From Nonomuraea thailandensis (lineage in GTDB: Bacteria; Actinomycetota; Actinomycetes; Streptosporangiales; Streptosporangiaceae): a stretch of 64,000 nt of DNA. Positions 1 to 8,470 of the stretch are shown one piece after another. The translations under genes and the position numbers were made by a program. Location: positions 3,927,501 through 3,991,500 of the forward strand of contig NZ_JAMZEB010000002.1 in the NCBI RefSeq assembly GCF_024172165.1, written 5' to 3'. Positions within the stretch are counted from its first letter, which is position 1. Each line of letters opens with the position of its first letter. Under the pieces are notes generated by a model, which was not told where the DNA came from, did no database searches, and saw only the letters and a list, made by a program, of their open reading frames with translations.

Positions 1-312
1 CTGCTGCGGGATTTGCTGGCCGAGGGACGCGACCCGGACACGTTCGCGGTCAGGGCGCCGCGGCTGCTCGCCGTACCGTGGCTCATGACCACCGCCGCGG
101 ACATCGGCTGGGCGCCGGCGCGCCGCCGTTCCCCCTCGAGGCTGGCCGCACGGGCCCTGAACAGGCTGCTCGACCACGCTCCCCATGATCCAGCGGTCTA
201 CCGCAGCCTGTTCTCGGTCATCCACCTGGCCGCGTCCCCCGCCACACTGCTGCATCCGCGCGTGCTCGCCCATCTCGGCCGGTCAGCGCCTGTTGAAGGA
301 GTCGTTCCGTGA
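1..312 (+). CDS. FAD-dependent monooxygenase, C-terminal end (partial)
   Basis: The open frame runs in from the left edge and ends at a TGA at 310-312, so only the last ~103 residues are present. The segment has the pattern seen at the C-terminus of actinobacterial FAD-dependent (2-polyprenyl-6-methoxyphenol hydroxylase-like) oxidoreductases: PWLMTTAADIGW, then an Ala/Arg-rich linker, a LNRLLDHAPHDPAVY helix and a final HLAASPATLLHPRVLAHL stretch. The FAD-binding N-terminal half lies outside the window. It is followed in the same direction by an EF-hand gene, a prenyl diphosphate synthase and a prenyl-diphosphate-type methyltransferase, so a tailoring or epoxidation role on a terpenoid is a reasonable inference. 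Family assignment is moderate because no catalytic motif is visible. Confidence 0.5.
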   Translation: MLRDLLAEGRDPDTFAVRAPRLLAVPWLMTTAADIGWAPARRRSPSRLAARALNRLLDHAPHDPAVYRSLFSVIHLAASPATLLHPRVLAHLGRSAPVEGVVP

Positions 313-407
313 GACAGAGAAGTGTTCCTGTTGTGGAAGGTAATGCCTTGGCAACGCTCTGCTACTAATGGGCTTGGAAGATTACTCAGCGTAGCCAAGG
401 AGGCCCC

Positions 408-926
408 ATGGACGCGCGGCACCAACGGATCAAGGCCGTCTTCGATGTCCTCAACACCAACTCCAACGGTTATCTCGAGAGCAGCGACCTGGAGACGGCG
501 GCGCGCCGGATCATCAACGATCTCGGTGTCGGCCAGGGCTCCGAACCGGCGCAGGCATACCTGAAGAGCATCGACGCCTACTGGACGAGCCTGGTGAGCG
601 AGCTCGACCAGAACAACGACGGCCGGCTGAGCTTCGAGGAGTTCGCCCGGCCGCACACACCGCAGAACTATCCCTCCGCCGTCCGGCCGCTCGCGGAGTC
701 TCTGGCGACTCTGTGCGACCTGGATCAGGACGGGTACATCGAGCGCGTCGACTTCGTGACCGCCGCTCTCGGCATCGGATTCCCGCGCGCCGCGGCCGAG
801 ACGTTCTACGCCGAACTCGACACCGCGCAGCAGGGGCGTATCCCCACCAGCGCCTTCCTGACGATGTTCGAGGAGTTCCTGCTGGCCGAGACCCGGACGG
901 CAGGCCAGACGCTCGTCCCCAACTAG
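408..926 (+). CDS. EF-hand calcium-binding protein
   Basis: 172-residue cytosolic protein of the calerythrin/sarcoplasmic calcium-binding type. Four EF-hand positions are visible: a degenerate loop near residues 16-28 (NTNSNGYLESSDL), a near-canonical loop at about 68-79 (DQNNDGRLSFEE), a third at about 105-116 (DLDQDGYIERVD) and a fourth, probably non-binding one (DTAQQGRIPTSA). The ATG at 408 follows AAGGAGG at 397-403 with 4-nt spacing, which fixes the start. There is no signal peptide or membrane segment. It sits 95 nt after the monooxygenase and before the prenyl synthase, all on the same strand. Proteins of this family buffer or sense calcium; why one is embedded in a terpenoid-type operon is unknown. 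Confidence 0.85.
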   Translation: MDARHQRIKAVFDVLNTNSNGYLESSDLETAARRIINDLGVGQGSEPAQAYLKSIDAYWTSLVSELDQNNDGRLSFEEFARPHTPQNYPSAVRPLAESLATLCDLDQDGYIERVDFVTAALGIGFPRAAAETFYAELDTAQQGRIPTSAFLTMFEEFLLAETRTAGQTLVPN

Positions 927-1009
927 TACACAGCCTTGTGCAGCGGGTGGCGGTCACGACGATGGCCGCCGCCCTCCTCGAGGCTCCGACGACAGGATCG
1001 GTGACATGG

Positions 1010-2044
1010 ATGACCACAAGCAGAGCTCACCCCAGCACCGGCACATGCCCGCCGCCACTGTTGTCCCGAGCCCGCGAACTCACCGAGCCCGTCCTGCGCA
1101 CGCTGATCGACGGCCTGCCCGGGCGGTTGCGCCGGGTCGCGGGCTATCACATGGGCTGGTGGGACACCGAAGGGCGACCGGCGGGACACTCGGGGAAATG
1201 CCTGCGCCCGGCCTTGGTGCTGGCCTGCGCCCAAGCCTCGTCCGATCTCGACGCCGCTGCCGCACCGCCCGTACTCGCCGCCGCGGCGGCGGTCGAGCTG
1301 GTGCACGACTACTCCTTGCTGCATGACGACGTCCTGGACGGAGACCGGACGCGACGGCACCGTCCCACGGCGTGGTCGGTGTTCGGCATCAATCAAGCGA
1401 TCCTGACCGGCGACACCTTGATGGCCTTGGCCATGCAACAGGTGGCGATCGGGAAAGCGGCGCTGGTGCTGAGCCGGGCCGTCCAGGAACTGTGCGAGGG
1501 CCAGTCGGCCGACCTGGCCTTCGAGACCCGCGACGACGTGACGGTCGCCGAGTGCCTGGCGATGGCCGAGCAGAAGACCGGCGCGCTGACCGGCGCGGCC
1601 TGCGAGCTCGGCGCCCTGACCGCCGGAGCGGACGAGACGGTCGCGGCGGCGTACGGCCGCTTCGGCCGCGACTTCGGGATGACCATGCAGCTCACCGATG
1701 ACCTGCTCGGCATCTGGGGAGACCCGTCCGTCACCGGTAAACCCGCAGGCGCAGACCTGATCTCCCGCAAGAAGACGCTGCCCGTCATGGCAGCCCTGGA
1801 GTCCGGAACCCCGGTCGCCGAACGCCTGGCCGGGATCTACCACGATGCCCGTGAGCTGGACGCCGACGGCCTGGCCCAGGTGAAGAGGCTCATCGAAGCC
1901 GCCGGAGGCCGTGACTGGGTCAGGGCCGAGATCGCCCGGCGTACCCGGGCGGCTCTGGCGGCCCTGGCAGAAGTTGGCCCGACCGCGGCAGGCTCGGCCG
2001 ACCTCCTGCTCCTGATCGACATGGCCGGCAACCGCGACCACTGA
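1010..2044 (+). CDS. polyprenyl diphosphate synthase
   Basis: Trans-type isoprenyl diphosphate synthase (about 344 residues) that condenses isopentenyl diphosphate with an allylic diphosphate. The first aspartate-rich motif DDVLD is at residues 106-110, followed by the RR pair (GDRTRRHRP). The second is DDLLGIWGD near 230-238 with downstream K(x)5DLxxxKKTLP, all Mg2+/diphosphate ligands of the family. The frame is open upstream to 713, but the N-terminal part there overlaps the EF-hand gene, so a later start is needed. ATG 1010 (or GTG 1001) follows AGGA at 994-997; ATG 962 is an alternative. The next gene is a prenyl-diphosphate methyltransferase 29 nt downstream, suggesting that the two act on the same pool of prenyl diphosphate. 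Chain length cannot be read reliably. Confidence 0.88.
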   Translation: MTTSRAHPSTGTCPPPLLSRARELTEPVLRTLIDGLPGRLRRVAGYHMGWWDTEGRPAGHSGKCLRPALVLACAQASSDLDAAAAPPVLAAAAAVELVHDYSLLHDDVLDGDRTRRHRPTAWSVFGINQAILTGDTLMALAMQQVAIGKAALVLSRAVQELCEGQSADLAFETRDDVTVAECLAMAEQKTGALTGAACELGALTAGADETVAAAYGRFGRDFGMTMQLTDDLLGIWGDPSVTGKPAGADLISRKKTLPVMAALESGTPVAERLAGIYHDARELDADGLAQVKRLIEAAGGRDWVRAEIARRTRAALAALAEVGPTAAGSADLLLLIDMAGNRDH

Positions 2045-2073
2045 CGGCCCGGCCCCGAACGACGAGGACCCGC

Positions 2074-2943
2074 ATGGCCATCACCGCCAAGGACGTGATC
2101 CGCTCCCCCTACGAACGTGCCCTGCACGAGCACTGGACGGACAAGACCGACGACCCTATCAACCTCCTGCTCGGTCAGGACGACGGTCTCTACCACCACC
2201 ACTACGCCGTCGGCGACTTCGACCGCAGCATCCTCGACGCCGACCCGGCCGGGCGCGAACAGCGCATTCTCGCCGAGATGCATCGCATGGAGACCGAGCA
2301 GGTCGATCTCATCCTCGACGGCCTGACGGGACTGACCGCGCAGGTGAGCGTCGTGGACGCCGGCTCGGGCCGCGGAGGCACCAGCTTCATGATCCATGAC
2401 CGGTACGGGTGCCGGGTGGACGGGGTCAACTTCTGCCGGCACCACCTCGACTTCGCCGAGAACCTGTCCAAGCAGCGCGGCTGTGACCAGCACGTCCGCT
2501 TCCACTACGCGAACATGGTGGACACGGGCCTGCCCGAGGGAACGTACGACGCCGTCGTCACCAACGAGACCACGATGTACGTGGACCTCGTGGAGGCCTT
2601 CACCGAGTTCGCCCGCCTCCTGACGCCCGGCGGCCGCTACGTCGGCGTCACCTGGTGCTGGGACGACCTCACCGGGCCACGCTCCCCCGCCATCGACGCG
2701 ATCGACGAACACTACGTCTGCAACATCAACGCCCGCAGCGCCTACATCCTCGCCATGCTCGAAGCCGGCCTGATCCCGACCCAGATCCAGGACCTCACCC
2801 AGGACGCGATCCCCTACTGGGAGCTACGCAGCGCATCCCAGCACCGCACCGGCGTAGAGCCGCACTTCCTGAACGGTTACCGCACCGGAGCCCTGCGGTA
2901 CGTGGCCTTCACCGCCTACCGCCGAAGGCACTCCGAGGATTGA
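2074..2943 (+). CDS. geranyl diphosphate 2-C-methyltransferase-like SAM enzyme
   Basis: 289-residue SAM-dependent methyltransferase closely resembling the geranyl diphosphate C-methyltransferases of 2-methylisoborneol pathways. Family hallmarks in order: SPYERALHEHW and DDGLYHHHYAVGDFD at the N-terminus, SAM motif I DAGSGRGGT at residues 95-103, NETTMYVDL, GGRYVGVTWCWDD, an IDEHYVCNI segment and PYWELR near the C-terminus. Such enzymes add a methyl group to the alkene of GPP, and relatives methylate IPP or FPP. Here it follows a prenyl diphosphate synthase by 29 nt, but no terpene cyclase is visible in the window, so the exact substrate is undecided. The start ATG 2074 has GAGGAC upstream. 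A C-methylated, non-canonical terpene building block is the likely product (inference). Confidence 0.85.
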   Translation: MAITAKDVIRSPYERALHEHWTDKTDDPINLLLGQDDGLYHHHYAVGDFDRSILDADPAGREQRILAEMHRMETEQVDLILDGLTGLTAQVSVVDAGSGRGGTSFMIHDRYGCRVDGVNFCRHHLDFAENLSKQRGCDQHVRFHYANMVDTGLPEGTYDAVVTNETTMYVDLVEAFTEFARLLTPGGRYVGVTWCWDDLTGPRSPAIDAIDEHYVCNINARSAYILAMLEAGLIPTQIQDLTQDAIPYWELRSASQHRTGVEPHFLNGYRTGALRYVAFTAYRRRHSED

Positions 2944-3235
2944 TGCGACAGTGTCCGCGCGCAGGGTGACGAGGCCGATGACAACCGGCACTGAATGATC
3001 GTTCTGGTGCGGCACGAGGGCGGCCGTGCACGGGAGTGCGGACTCCGATGGTCGTTTCCGAACCCGCCACGGGGGAGCTCATGCCGATGCGAGTGACTGA
3101 CGTCGATGAGCAGGTCATACACCTTCGGGCAGATGCAGGACCTCAACAAAGACGTTACGTACGAGGTCAAGCCGTTCCCGGCCACCGACGACGCCCAGGC
3201 GACCTACGTAGCGGCCTCCCCCGGGCACGGAGTCG

Positions 3236-4159
3236 GTGTCAACGCCAAATCCGCCAGCGCTGACCTGGGTCGACGCCGCGACAGGCCGCACGTTCCTCAA
3301 CAACCTGCACGGCGTGCCCGCCGACACCCCCGTCTACGAGAAGAACGGCTGGACGGCCGACGCCCACCTGGCCACCGAAGCGGCGCTCCACCATTTCGAC
3401 CTGCGCACCGCCTTCGTCAAATGGCTCGACGACCACGTCGAGGCGCAGCACGAGAACGGGGTGGTTCCCCGGATCATCCCCAGCTCTGGATGGGGCTACG
3501 GTCCCGATCCGGCCTGGAGCGCGTCCATGGTGCTCATTCCGTGGAATCACTGTTGGGAGTACGGCGACCTGACCATCTTGGACCGCTACGCCGAACCGAT
3601 GTTCCGCTACACCGATCGCCTGCTGGACCTCGCGGGCGACGGCGTCTGGCCGCTGCACAGCTGGGGAGACTGGCTGTCCCCCGGTCACCAGTTCGCACCG
3701 GAAGGTCCCGCGCCCACGGCGACGATGGTGCTGCACCGCATCGCCACCCGTACCGTGGCCATCTGCCGCGAGCTGGGGCTGGACACCCGGCGAAGCCACT
3801 ATGAGCAGGCGGCCCGAAGAATCGCCGCCGCCTATCGCGAGGCCTTCCTCGACGAGGCCACCGCCACCTACCGCTCCCCGCTAGCCGGATGCCGGCAGAC
3901 GTGCCAGAGCGCATCAGCGACCGTGCCTTCCGTATGCTGCCCTGGGCCAACCCCGGCCCCCTTCCGCTCCCGCTGGATCGAGAAAGCGGTCATTGACGTC
4001 GCGCGAGCCGCACGACCGCCGTCCGGCTCGCTCGCGGAGATCACCACTCCCCCAGGCGGCGGCCCGGCCCCTGAACGGCCGCCGATGCCTCAACGGCCGC
4101 CGATGCCTCAACGGCCGCCGATGACCGGCCGCCCTGCCGGTTGTGGTCGCGGCCTGTGA
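3236..4159 (+). pseudogene. truncated alpha-L-rhamnosidase (GH78-like) remnant
   Basis: Residues about 14-215 of this frame match the (alpha/alpha)6-barrel region of GH78 rhamnosidases: FLNNLHGVPADTPVYEKNGW, TADAHLATEAALHHFDL, GVVPRIIPSSGWGYG, DPAWSASMVLIPWNHCWEYGDL and LHSWGDWLSPG. The N-terminal beta domains and the C-terminal end are absent. After about 3880 the frame turns into Pro/Arg-rich low-complexity sequence ending in an 18-bp tandem repeat, so the C-terminus is broken. The GTG at 3236 has no convincing ribosome binding site. The 292 nt before it (2944-3235) hold no gene I recognise, only short frames of unclear origin. A catalytically active enzyme is unlikely; it is probably a remnant of a plant-polysaccharide gene set. 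Confidence 0.6.
4072..4124. repeat. 18-bp tandem repeat, about 2.9 copies
   Basis: The unit CAACGGCCGCCGATGCCT is repeated nearly perfectly at 4073-4090, 4091-4108 and 4109-4124 (last copy partial). It lies in the degenerate tail of the GH78 remnant, encoding RPPMPQ-type repeats, and is probably a replication-slippage product in non-functional sequence. Confidence 0.8.
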
Positions 4160-4181
4160 CGATTCCGCGTATGGGCCAGGG

Positions 4182-4688
4182 CTACGGTGGTGGCTCCTTC
4201 GAGCGAAGGGCGGGGGTCAGGGCCCGCGTGCCGGGGTGGATGGCTCGGGCGCACAGGGTGAGCGTTTCCGCGAGTGTCGTACGGTCCAGGTCGTCGATCC
4301 CGGCGAGCATGACGGCTTCGATGCTGTCGAGGGATCGGTCGCATCGCCGGAGGGTGCTCAGGCCCTTCGGGGTGAGGCGGGTACGCAGGGCGCGGCCACC
4401 ACGGGGATGCGGGTCGCGGCGGATCAGGCCGCGTTGTTCGAGATCGCGGATGACCAGGTTCATCGCCTGCGGGGTGACGAAGGCGATGCGGGCCAGGTCG
4501 GCCGAGGACGGGGCGTCGCGCAGGCGCAGCTCGCTGAGCGCCATGTATTCGGTGGTCGTCAGGCCGTGCCGGGCGAGCGCTTCATCCAGGCAGGCACGGA
4601 TGCGGCGTTCCAGCCGGAACACCAGATAGCTCACACGGGGCGGTGGTGCGTCCGGCGCAGCGGCCGCGGGGACACCCGGATCGGTCAC
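4182..4688 (-). CDS. MarR family transcriptional regulator
   Basis: 168-residue winged-helix regulator. The N-terminal dimerisation helix (YLVFRLERRIRACLDEALARHGL) is followed by the helix-turn-helix, with TTTEYMALSELRLRDAPSSA then the recognition helix FVTPQAMNLVIRDLEQRGLI, the wing RDPHPRGGRALRTRLT and a C-terminal dimerisation helix. Translation probably starts at GTG 4688. A strong palindrome lies 57 nt upstream (4745-4761), between this gene and the divergent secreted esterase at 4933, so autorepression and possibly control of the esterase are likely. No ligand can be inferred; members of this family commonly respond to phenolic compounds, which would suit a feruloyl-esterase-like neighbour (inference). 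Confidence 0.9.
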   Translation of the reverse strand: MTDPGVPAAAAPDAPPPRVSYLVFRLERRIRACLDEALARHGLTTTEYMALSELRLRDAPSSADLARIAFVTPQAMNLVIRDLEQRGLIRRDPHPRGGRALRTRLTPKGLSTLRRCDRSLDSIEAVMLAGIDDLDRTTLAETLTLCARAIHPGTRALTPALRSKEPPP

Positions 4689-4742
4689 CAGGCGACGATA
4701 TCGCGCCCCGTCACGACGGGCCCCGTGAAAGTTTCCCAGGTC

Positions 4743-4778
4743 CTTATCAAGGACCTTGATAGCAAGTTACTTGATAAG
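4743..4778. promoter_or_regulatory. probable MarR operator
   Basis: TATCAAGG (4745-4752), one base, then CCTTGATA (4754-4761) form a perfect 17-bp palindrome. A third half-site CTTGATAAG lies at 4770-4778 and is the exact inverse of CTTATCAAG at 4743-4751. The AT-rich sites sit between the divergent MarR gene and the CE1-type esterase gene, the usual place for a MarR operator. Confidence 0.7.
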
Positions 4779-4932
4779 CAGGGGAAACGGCCGTCTCCCA
4801 GGTGAGCCGGCGGGCACGTGTACCGAGCGCGCATTGACGCCGGCTCGTGGCCCTTCTATTTTCCAGCGACCGAGGTCGATACGCGGCGGACCGGTCCGCG
4901 GCGCGCCGCGGACATGGCGAGGAGGAGCGCGA

Positions 4933-6486
4933 ATGAGACGATGGACCACGGCGCTGACTGGCGCCTGCGCCGCGGCGCTCTTTGCCGTCATGACCGTGAT
5001 ACTCGGAACGCCGGCCGCTGCCGCCGCCCTGGTGGAGGTGAGCAGCTTCGGCAACAACCCGGGCAACATGCGGATGTACGTCTACGTGCCGGACTCGCAC
5101 CCGGCCTCCCCGGCGATCGTGGTGGCGATGCACGGCTGCGGCGGCTCCGGCCCCGGCTTCTACCAGGGCAGTGAGTTCGCCTCGCTGGCGGACCGATACG
5201 GCTTCATCGTCATCTACCCGACCGCCACCCAGTCGGCGGGGTTCGGCAACTGCTTCGACACCTGGTCGGACGCCGCCAAGCAGCGCGGCGGCGGCAGCGA
5301 CCCGGTCTCGATCATCTCGATGATCGACTATGTCGAGCGGACCTATCAGGGAGACCCGAATCGGGTCTACGCCACTGGAAGCTCGTCCGGCGGCATGATG
5401 ACCCAGCACATGCTCGCCGTCTACCCGGACGTGTTCAAGGCAGGCGCCTCCTTCATGGGTGTGCCCTTCAACTGCTTCGCCGGCGCCGCCGACTACCCGC
5501 CGGGAAGCAGCAGGTGCACCGGCGGGAGCATGGACCGGACACCTCAGCAGTGGGGCGATGCGGTCCGCCAGGCGTACGCGGGATTCTCCGGCCCCCGCCC
5601 GCGCGTGCAACTGTGGCACGGCACCAGCGACACCCTCGTGCCCTACTCGCTGCTGCGTGAGTCGATCGAGCAGTGGACCAACGTGTTCGGGCTGAGCCAG
5701 AGCCCGACCGGCACCGACACCCCGCAGGCAGGCTGGACCCGCAGCCGGTACGCCGACCCGTCCGGCAGGGTGCAGGTGGAGGCGTACAGCATCCAGGGCG
5801 CCGGGCACGTTCTTCCGCAGAGCGGCATGGCCCGCTACGCCGTCGAGTTCTTCGGCCTGACCACCAGCCAGACCGACACCACGCCGCCGACCACCCCGGC
5901 CGGGCTCGCCGCCTCGGGCACCACCGCGACCGGCACCAGCCTGACCTGGACGGCCTCCACTGACGACACCGGTGTGACCGGCTATGACGTCCTGCGCGCT
6001 CCGGGCGCGACGGGCGGCACGTTCACCCAGGCCGGCACCTCGGCCACCACCTCGTTCACCGACACGGGCCTGAGCGCGAGCACCACCTACCGCTACCAGG
6101 TGCGGGCGCGCGACGCCGCGGGCAACGTCTCACCCGTCTCCAACACCGTCCAGATCACCACCCAGGCGGGCACCGGCGGTGCCTGCTCGGCCACCCCGAC
6201 CGTACAGTCCCAGTGGGGGAACGGGTATGTGATCCAGCCGCTGACCATCACCAACACCAGCACCTCGACGATCACCGGCTGGGCCGTCACCTTCACCCTG
6301 CCGGCCGGGCACACGCTGACCGGCTCGTGGAACGCCACCGTCACCACCAGCGGCCAGACCGTAACGGTCAGAAGTGTCGGCCACAACGGCACGCTCGCGC
6401 CGGGCGCCAGCACCACCAGCTTCGGCTTCCAGGCAAGCAGGCCCAACGGCAACACCGCCCTGCCGTCCGGCTACACCTGCGCCTGA
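4933..6486 (+). CDS. secreted CE1-type esterase (PHB depolymerase/feruloyl or acetylxylan esterase) with Fn3 and CBM2
   Basis: 517-residue exported esterase. A Sec signal peptide occupies residues 1-31 (ends GTPAAAAA). The catalytic alpha/beta-hydrolase domain (about 35-310) carries the oxyanion-region MHGCGGSGPGF, the lipase box GSSSG with nucleophile Ser151, and a late histidine in IQGAGHVLPQ. An Fn3 domain follows (about 318-408, TPPTTPAGLAASG to VQITTQ), then a CBM2 cellulose-binding module (about 413-517, ATPTVQSQWGNGYVIQ to SGYTCA). The ATG at 4933 follows GGAGGAG at 4921-4927. The fold is shared by short-chain PHA depolymerases, acetylxylan esterases and feruloyl esterases; the cellulose-binding tail favours a plant cell-wall substrate. 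A 13-bp-stem terminator follows. Confidence 0.9.
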   Translation: MRRWTTALTGACAAALFAVMTVILGTPAAAAALVEVSSFGNNPGNMRMYVYVPDSHPASPAIVVAMHGCGGSGPGFYQGSEFASLADRYGFIVIYPTATQSAGFGNCFDTWSDAAKQRGGGSDPVSIISMIDYVERTYQGDPNRVYATGSSSGGMMTQHMLAVYPDVFKAGASFMGVPFNCFAGAADYPPGSSRCTGGSMDRTPQQWGDAVRQAYAGFSGPRPRVQLWHGTSDTLVPYSLLRESIEQWTNVFGLSQSPTGTDTPQAGWTRSRYADPSGRVQVEAYSIQGAGHVLPQSGMARYAVEFFGLTTSQTDTTPPTTPAGLAASGTTATGTSLTWTASTDDTGVTGYDVLRAPGATGGTFTQAGTSATTSFTDTGLSASTTYRYQVRARDAAGNVSPVSNTVQITTQAGTGGACSATPTVQSQWGNGYVIQPLTITNTSTSTITGWAVTFTLPAGHTLTGSWNATVTTSGQTVTVRSVGHNGTLAPGASTTSFGFQASRPNGNTALPSGYTCA

Positions 6487-6506
6487 CCGTCGGCGCGTTT
6501 CCTGAT

Positions 6507-6544
6507 CACGGCTCCGTCCTCGACACGGAGGGGACGGAGCCGTG
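6507..6544 (+). terminator. hairpin terminator after the CE1-type esterase
   Basis: CACGGCTCCGTCC (6507-6519) pairs perfectly with GGACGGAGCCGTG (6532-6544), a 13-bp stem with a 12-nt loop, starting 20 nt after the esterase stop. No U-tract, as is common in actinomycetes. Confidence 0.85.
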
Positions 6545-6942
6545 GCCTTCACGCGCCGCGGTGGACACAGAAGTGGCCGGGAAGGCAGCGAACAGGTCCA
6601 CCTCGCACCGGAGCTCGCCCACGGCCGGTTCCTCGACGGCCCCCGAATAGAGAACAAAGCTGGTCGGCACGTGCCTCAAGGAAGGGTTCTGCGGCAAGCT
6701 TCCGGAGCTCCGCAGCGAGCGCGTGATTCATCGCGAACAGCCGCATACTTTCTTGACAGGGCGACGTCCATTCGCTGAATCGGTCCTCGCCTTTTCGACG
6801 TCCGCGGACTTGTGGGTGCCGTGAACTCGGCCACCCTGTGCGGCCTGCGCATACTCGCGGATCAGCCCGCCGAGGCGATCACGACGGATGACCTCGATAT
6901 CGGCCTCGACTGGCTCGGGCAGGGATCGAAGGGAGCGGCATA

Positions 6943-7301
6943 CCCCAGGGACAGGTGCGGGAGGTGCTCATTGAAGTGAGTCTGGTGGAGGAACGCTTCG
7001 CGGAGCACGACACCGCGACGCTGCTCGGTCTGCTCGCCGAAGCCGGTGTGCCCGCCGGGAAGGTGCGTGACGTGCGCGAGGTCTACGAATGGGACCAGAC
7101 CCGCAGCCAAGGGCCCCTTCTCGATGTCTAGCATCCCGCGCTGGGGGGATCACCCTGCCGGGGCCGCCGCTGAGGTTCTTCGACCCTGACGGGGCCGAGC
7201 AGACCTTCACCGGCCATCTCCCGCCGCCCGTGCTCGGCGCCGACGCGGCGGTGGTCCGTGCATGGCTTTCCGGCGAGACCCCGCTGCCGGAGGGCGCGTA
7301 G
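6943..7301 (+). pseudogene. CaiB/BaiF family III CoA-transferase, C-terminal remnant
   Basis: The frame from 6943 encodes RFAEHDTATLLGLLAEAGV and PAGKVRDVREVYEWDQTRSQ, then LLDV, where a TAG stop at 7129-7131 replaces an expected Glu codon (DVEHPALG in the family). Seven codons later one extra G shifts the frame, and the sequence resumes at about 7150 as GITLPGPPLRFFDPDGAE and PPVLGADAAVVRAWL, ending at 7301. This is the recognisable C-terminal third of a family III CoA-transferase with one nonsense and one frameshift change. The N-terminal two thirds are missing; 6545-6942 shows nothing I recognise. Confidence 0.7.
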
Positions 7302-7420
7302 CGGCAGGCGCGCGAGTACCGCGTTGCCGGCCACTTGCGTCAGGCACCAGCCGGCCAGCGGTACGTGGACCGAGCCGGCCAGCGCGACAGCGACGTCTCA
7401 AGGCTGCTGTACTCCAGGAC

Positions 7421-8356
7421 TCACGAGAGGCTTCGCGGGTCCTGGAAGAAGCGGAGCAGTTCCTCGACGAGAGCATCGGGGCGCTCCTCGGGTACGTAGT
7501 GACCGCAGTCGTCGAAGACGACGTTGTGAAGCCGTCCGGTCACCGGCCTCAACATGTCGGCCATCCGTTCACCTACCGCGTGGGCGCCCGCGACGCTGAG
7601 GACGGGCATGGCGAGGGATCGCGTCTTGCGCTGCTCATTCTGCGCGATGTTCTCATCGGTGGCTCGGTAGTAGTCGAAGCTGGCCCGGAGCGCCTCGGGG
7701 TCACGGGCGAGAGTTTCGACGTAGAAGCTGATCGCGGACGCCGGCAGCGGTTGAACGGCCTTGGAGCGGAACTGATGACCGAAGTAGATGTCCTCCCGGC
7801 CGCGGACCAGCGACTCGTTGACCGAGTGCTGGCGGTTGAAGGCGAAGTGCCACAGCAGATCGTTCTGGGCCTTGGGGCCGAAGATCGAGACACCGGGCAG
7901 GAGCCCGGGCACGGTGGCGTCGATCAGTGCGAGGCGTTCGACGGCCTCGGGGTGATCGGCGGCCAGGGCGTAGCCGAGCCACATGCCGATGTCGTGCCCG
8001 GCCATGAGGAACCGGTCGTGTCCGAGCGCTCGCATGAGAGTGCGGAGTTCGGCGGCGACGGTGCCGAGGTCGTAGCCACCCTGCGGCTTGTCGGAGCGGC
8101 CGACGCCGCGAGGATCGACGGCGACGACGCGGAAGTGCTCAGCGAGCCGGGGCATGACAAAGCGCCAGGCGTACCAGTTCTGAGGCCAGCCGCCGACCAG
8201 CAACAATGGCCGGCCCGCACCTCCTTGCACGGTGTGCAAGCGGACGTCGCCAGCCCGGACAAGAGTGCTGTCGAAAACGTCGGTGAAGCCGGCGGGCAGC
8301 CAGGGGACGCCGTGCACGGTGCCGAAACCCGTGAGCGCCTCAAGGGGCGTGGTCAT
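7421..8356 (-). CDS. epoxide hydrolase-like alpha/beta hydrolase
   Basis: 311-residue cytosolic alpha/beta hydrolase. The HGWP-type oxyanion motif appears as VGGWPQNWYAWR (residues 54-65), the second loop as DPRGVGRSDKP, and the nucleophile elbow as GHDIGMW with Asp122, as in epoxide hydrolases and haloalkane dehalogenases rather than Ser esterases. The late histidine is in DDCGHYVPEERP. A cap region lies between about residues 150 and 250. It opens an epoxide or similar electrophile by a covalent Asp-ester mechanism (family knowledge); the substrate is unknown. The gene is divergent from a CGNR-type regulator, with 114 nt between the starts, and that protein may control it. ATG start at 8356 preceded by AGGAGATG. 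Confidence 0.85.
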   Translation of the reverse strand: MTTPLEALTGFGTVHGVPWLPAGFTDVFDSTLVRAGDVRLHTVQGGAGRPLLLVGGWPQNWYAWRFVMPRLAEHFRVVAVDPRGVGRSDKPQGGYDLGTVAAELRTLMRALGHDRFLMAGHDIGMWLGYALAADHPEAVERLALIDATVPGLLPGVSIFGPKAQNDLLWHFAFNRQHSVNESLVRGREDIYFGHQFRSKAVQPLPASAISFYVETLARDPEALRASFDYYRATDENIAQNEQRKTRSLAMPVLSVAGAHAVGERMADMLRPVTGRLHNVVFDDCGHYVPEERPDALVEELLRFFQDPRSLS

Positions 8357-8470
8357 GAATCATCTCCTGCGTGAACCTCTTGAGCCAGTTCGATAGAACC
8401 TGTTTAGACGGTTCGCCGAGGAACGTCAAATTTTGCGGTGGGAGAGGCTGGAGGCATACAGTGAACCACT

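Noticed and set aside
713..1009. Extending the prenyl synthase N-terminus to 713
   Set aside because: That part overlaps the EF-hand gene in another frame and is Arg-rich; the family starts after the in-frame ATG at 1010 or GTG at 1001.
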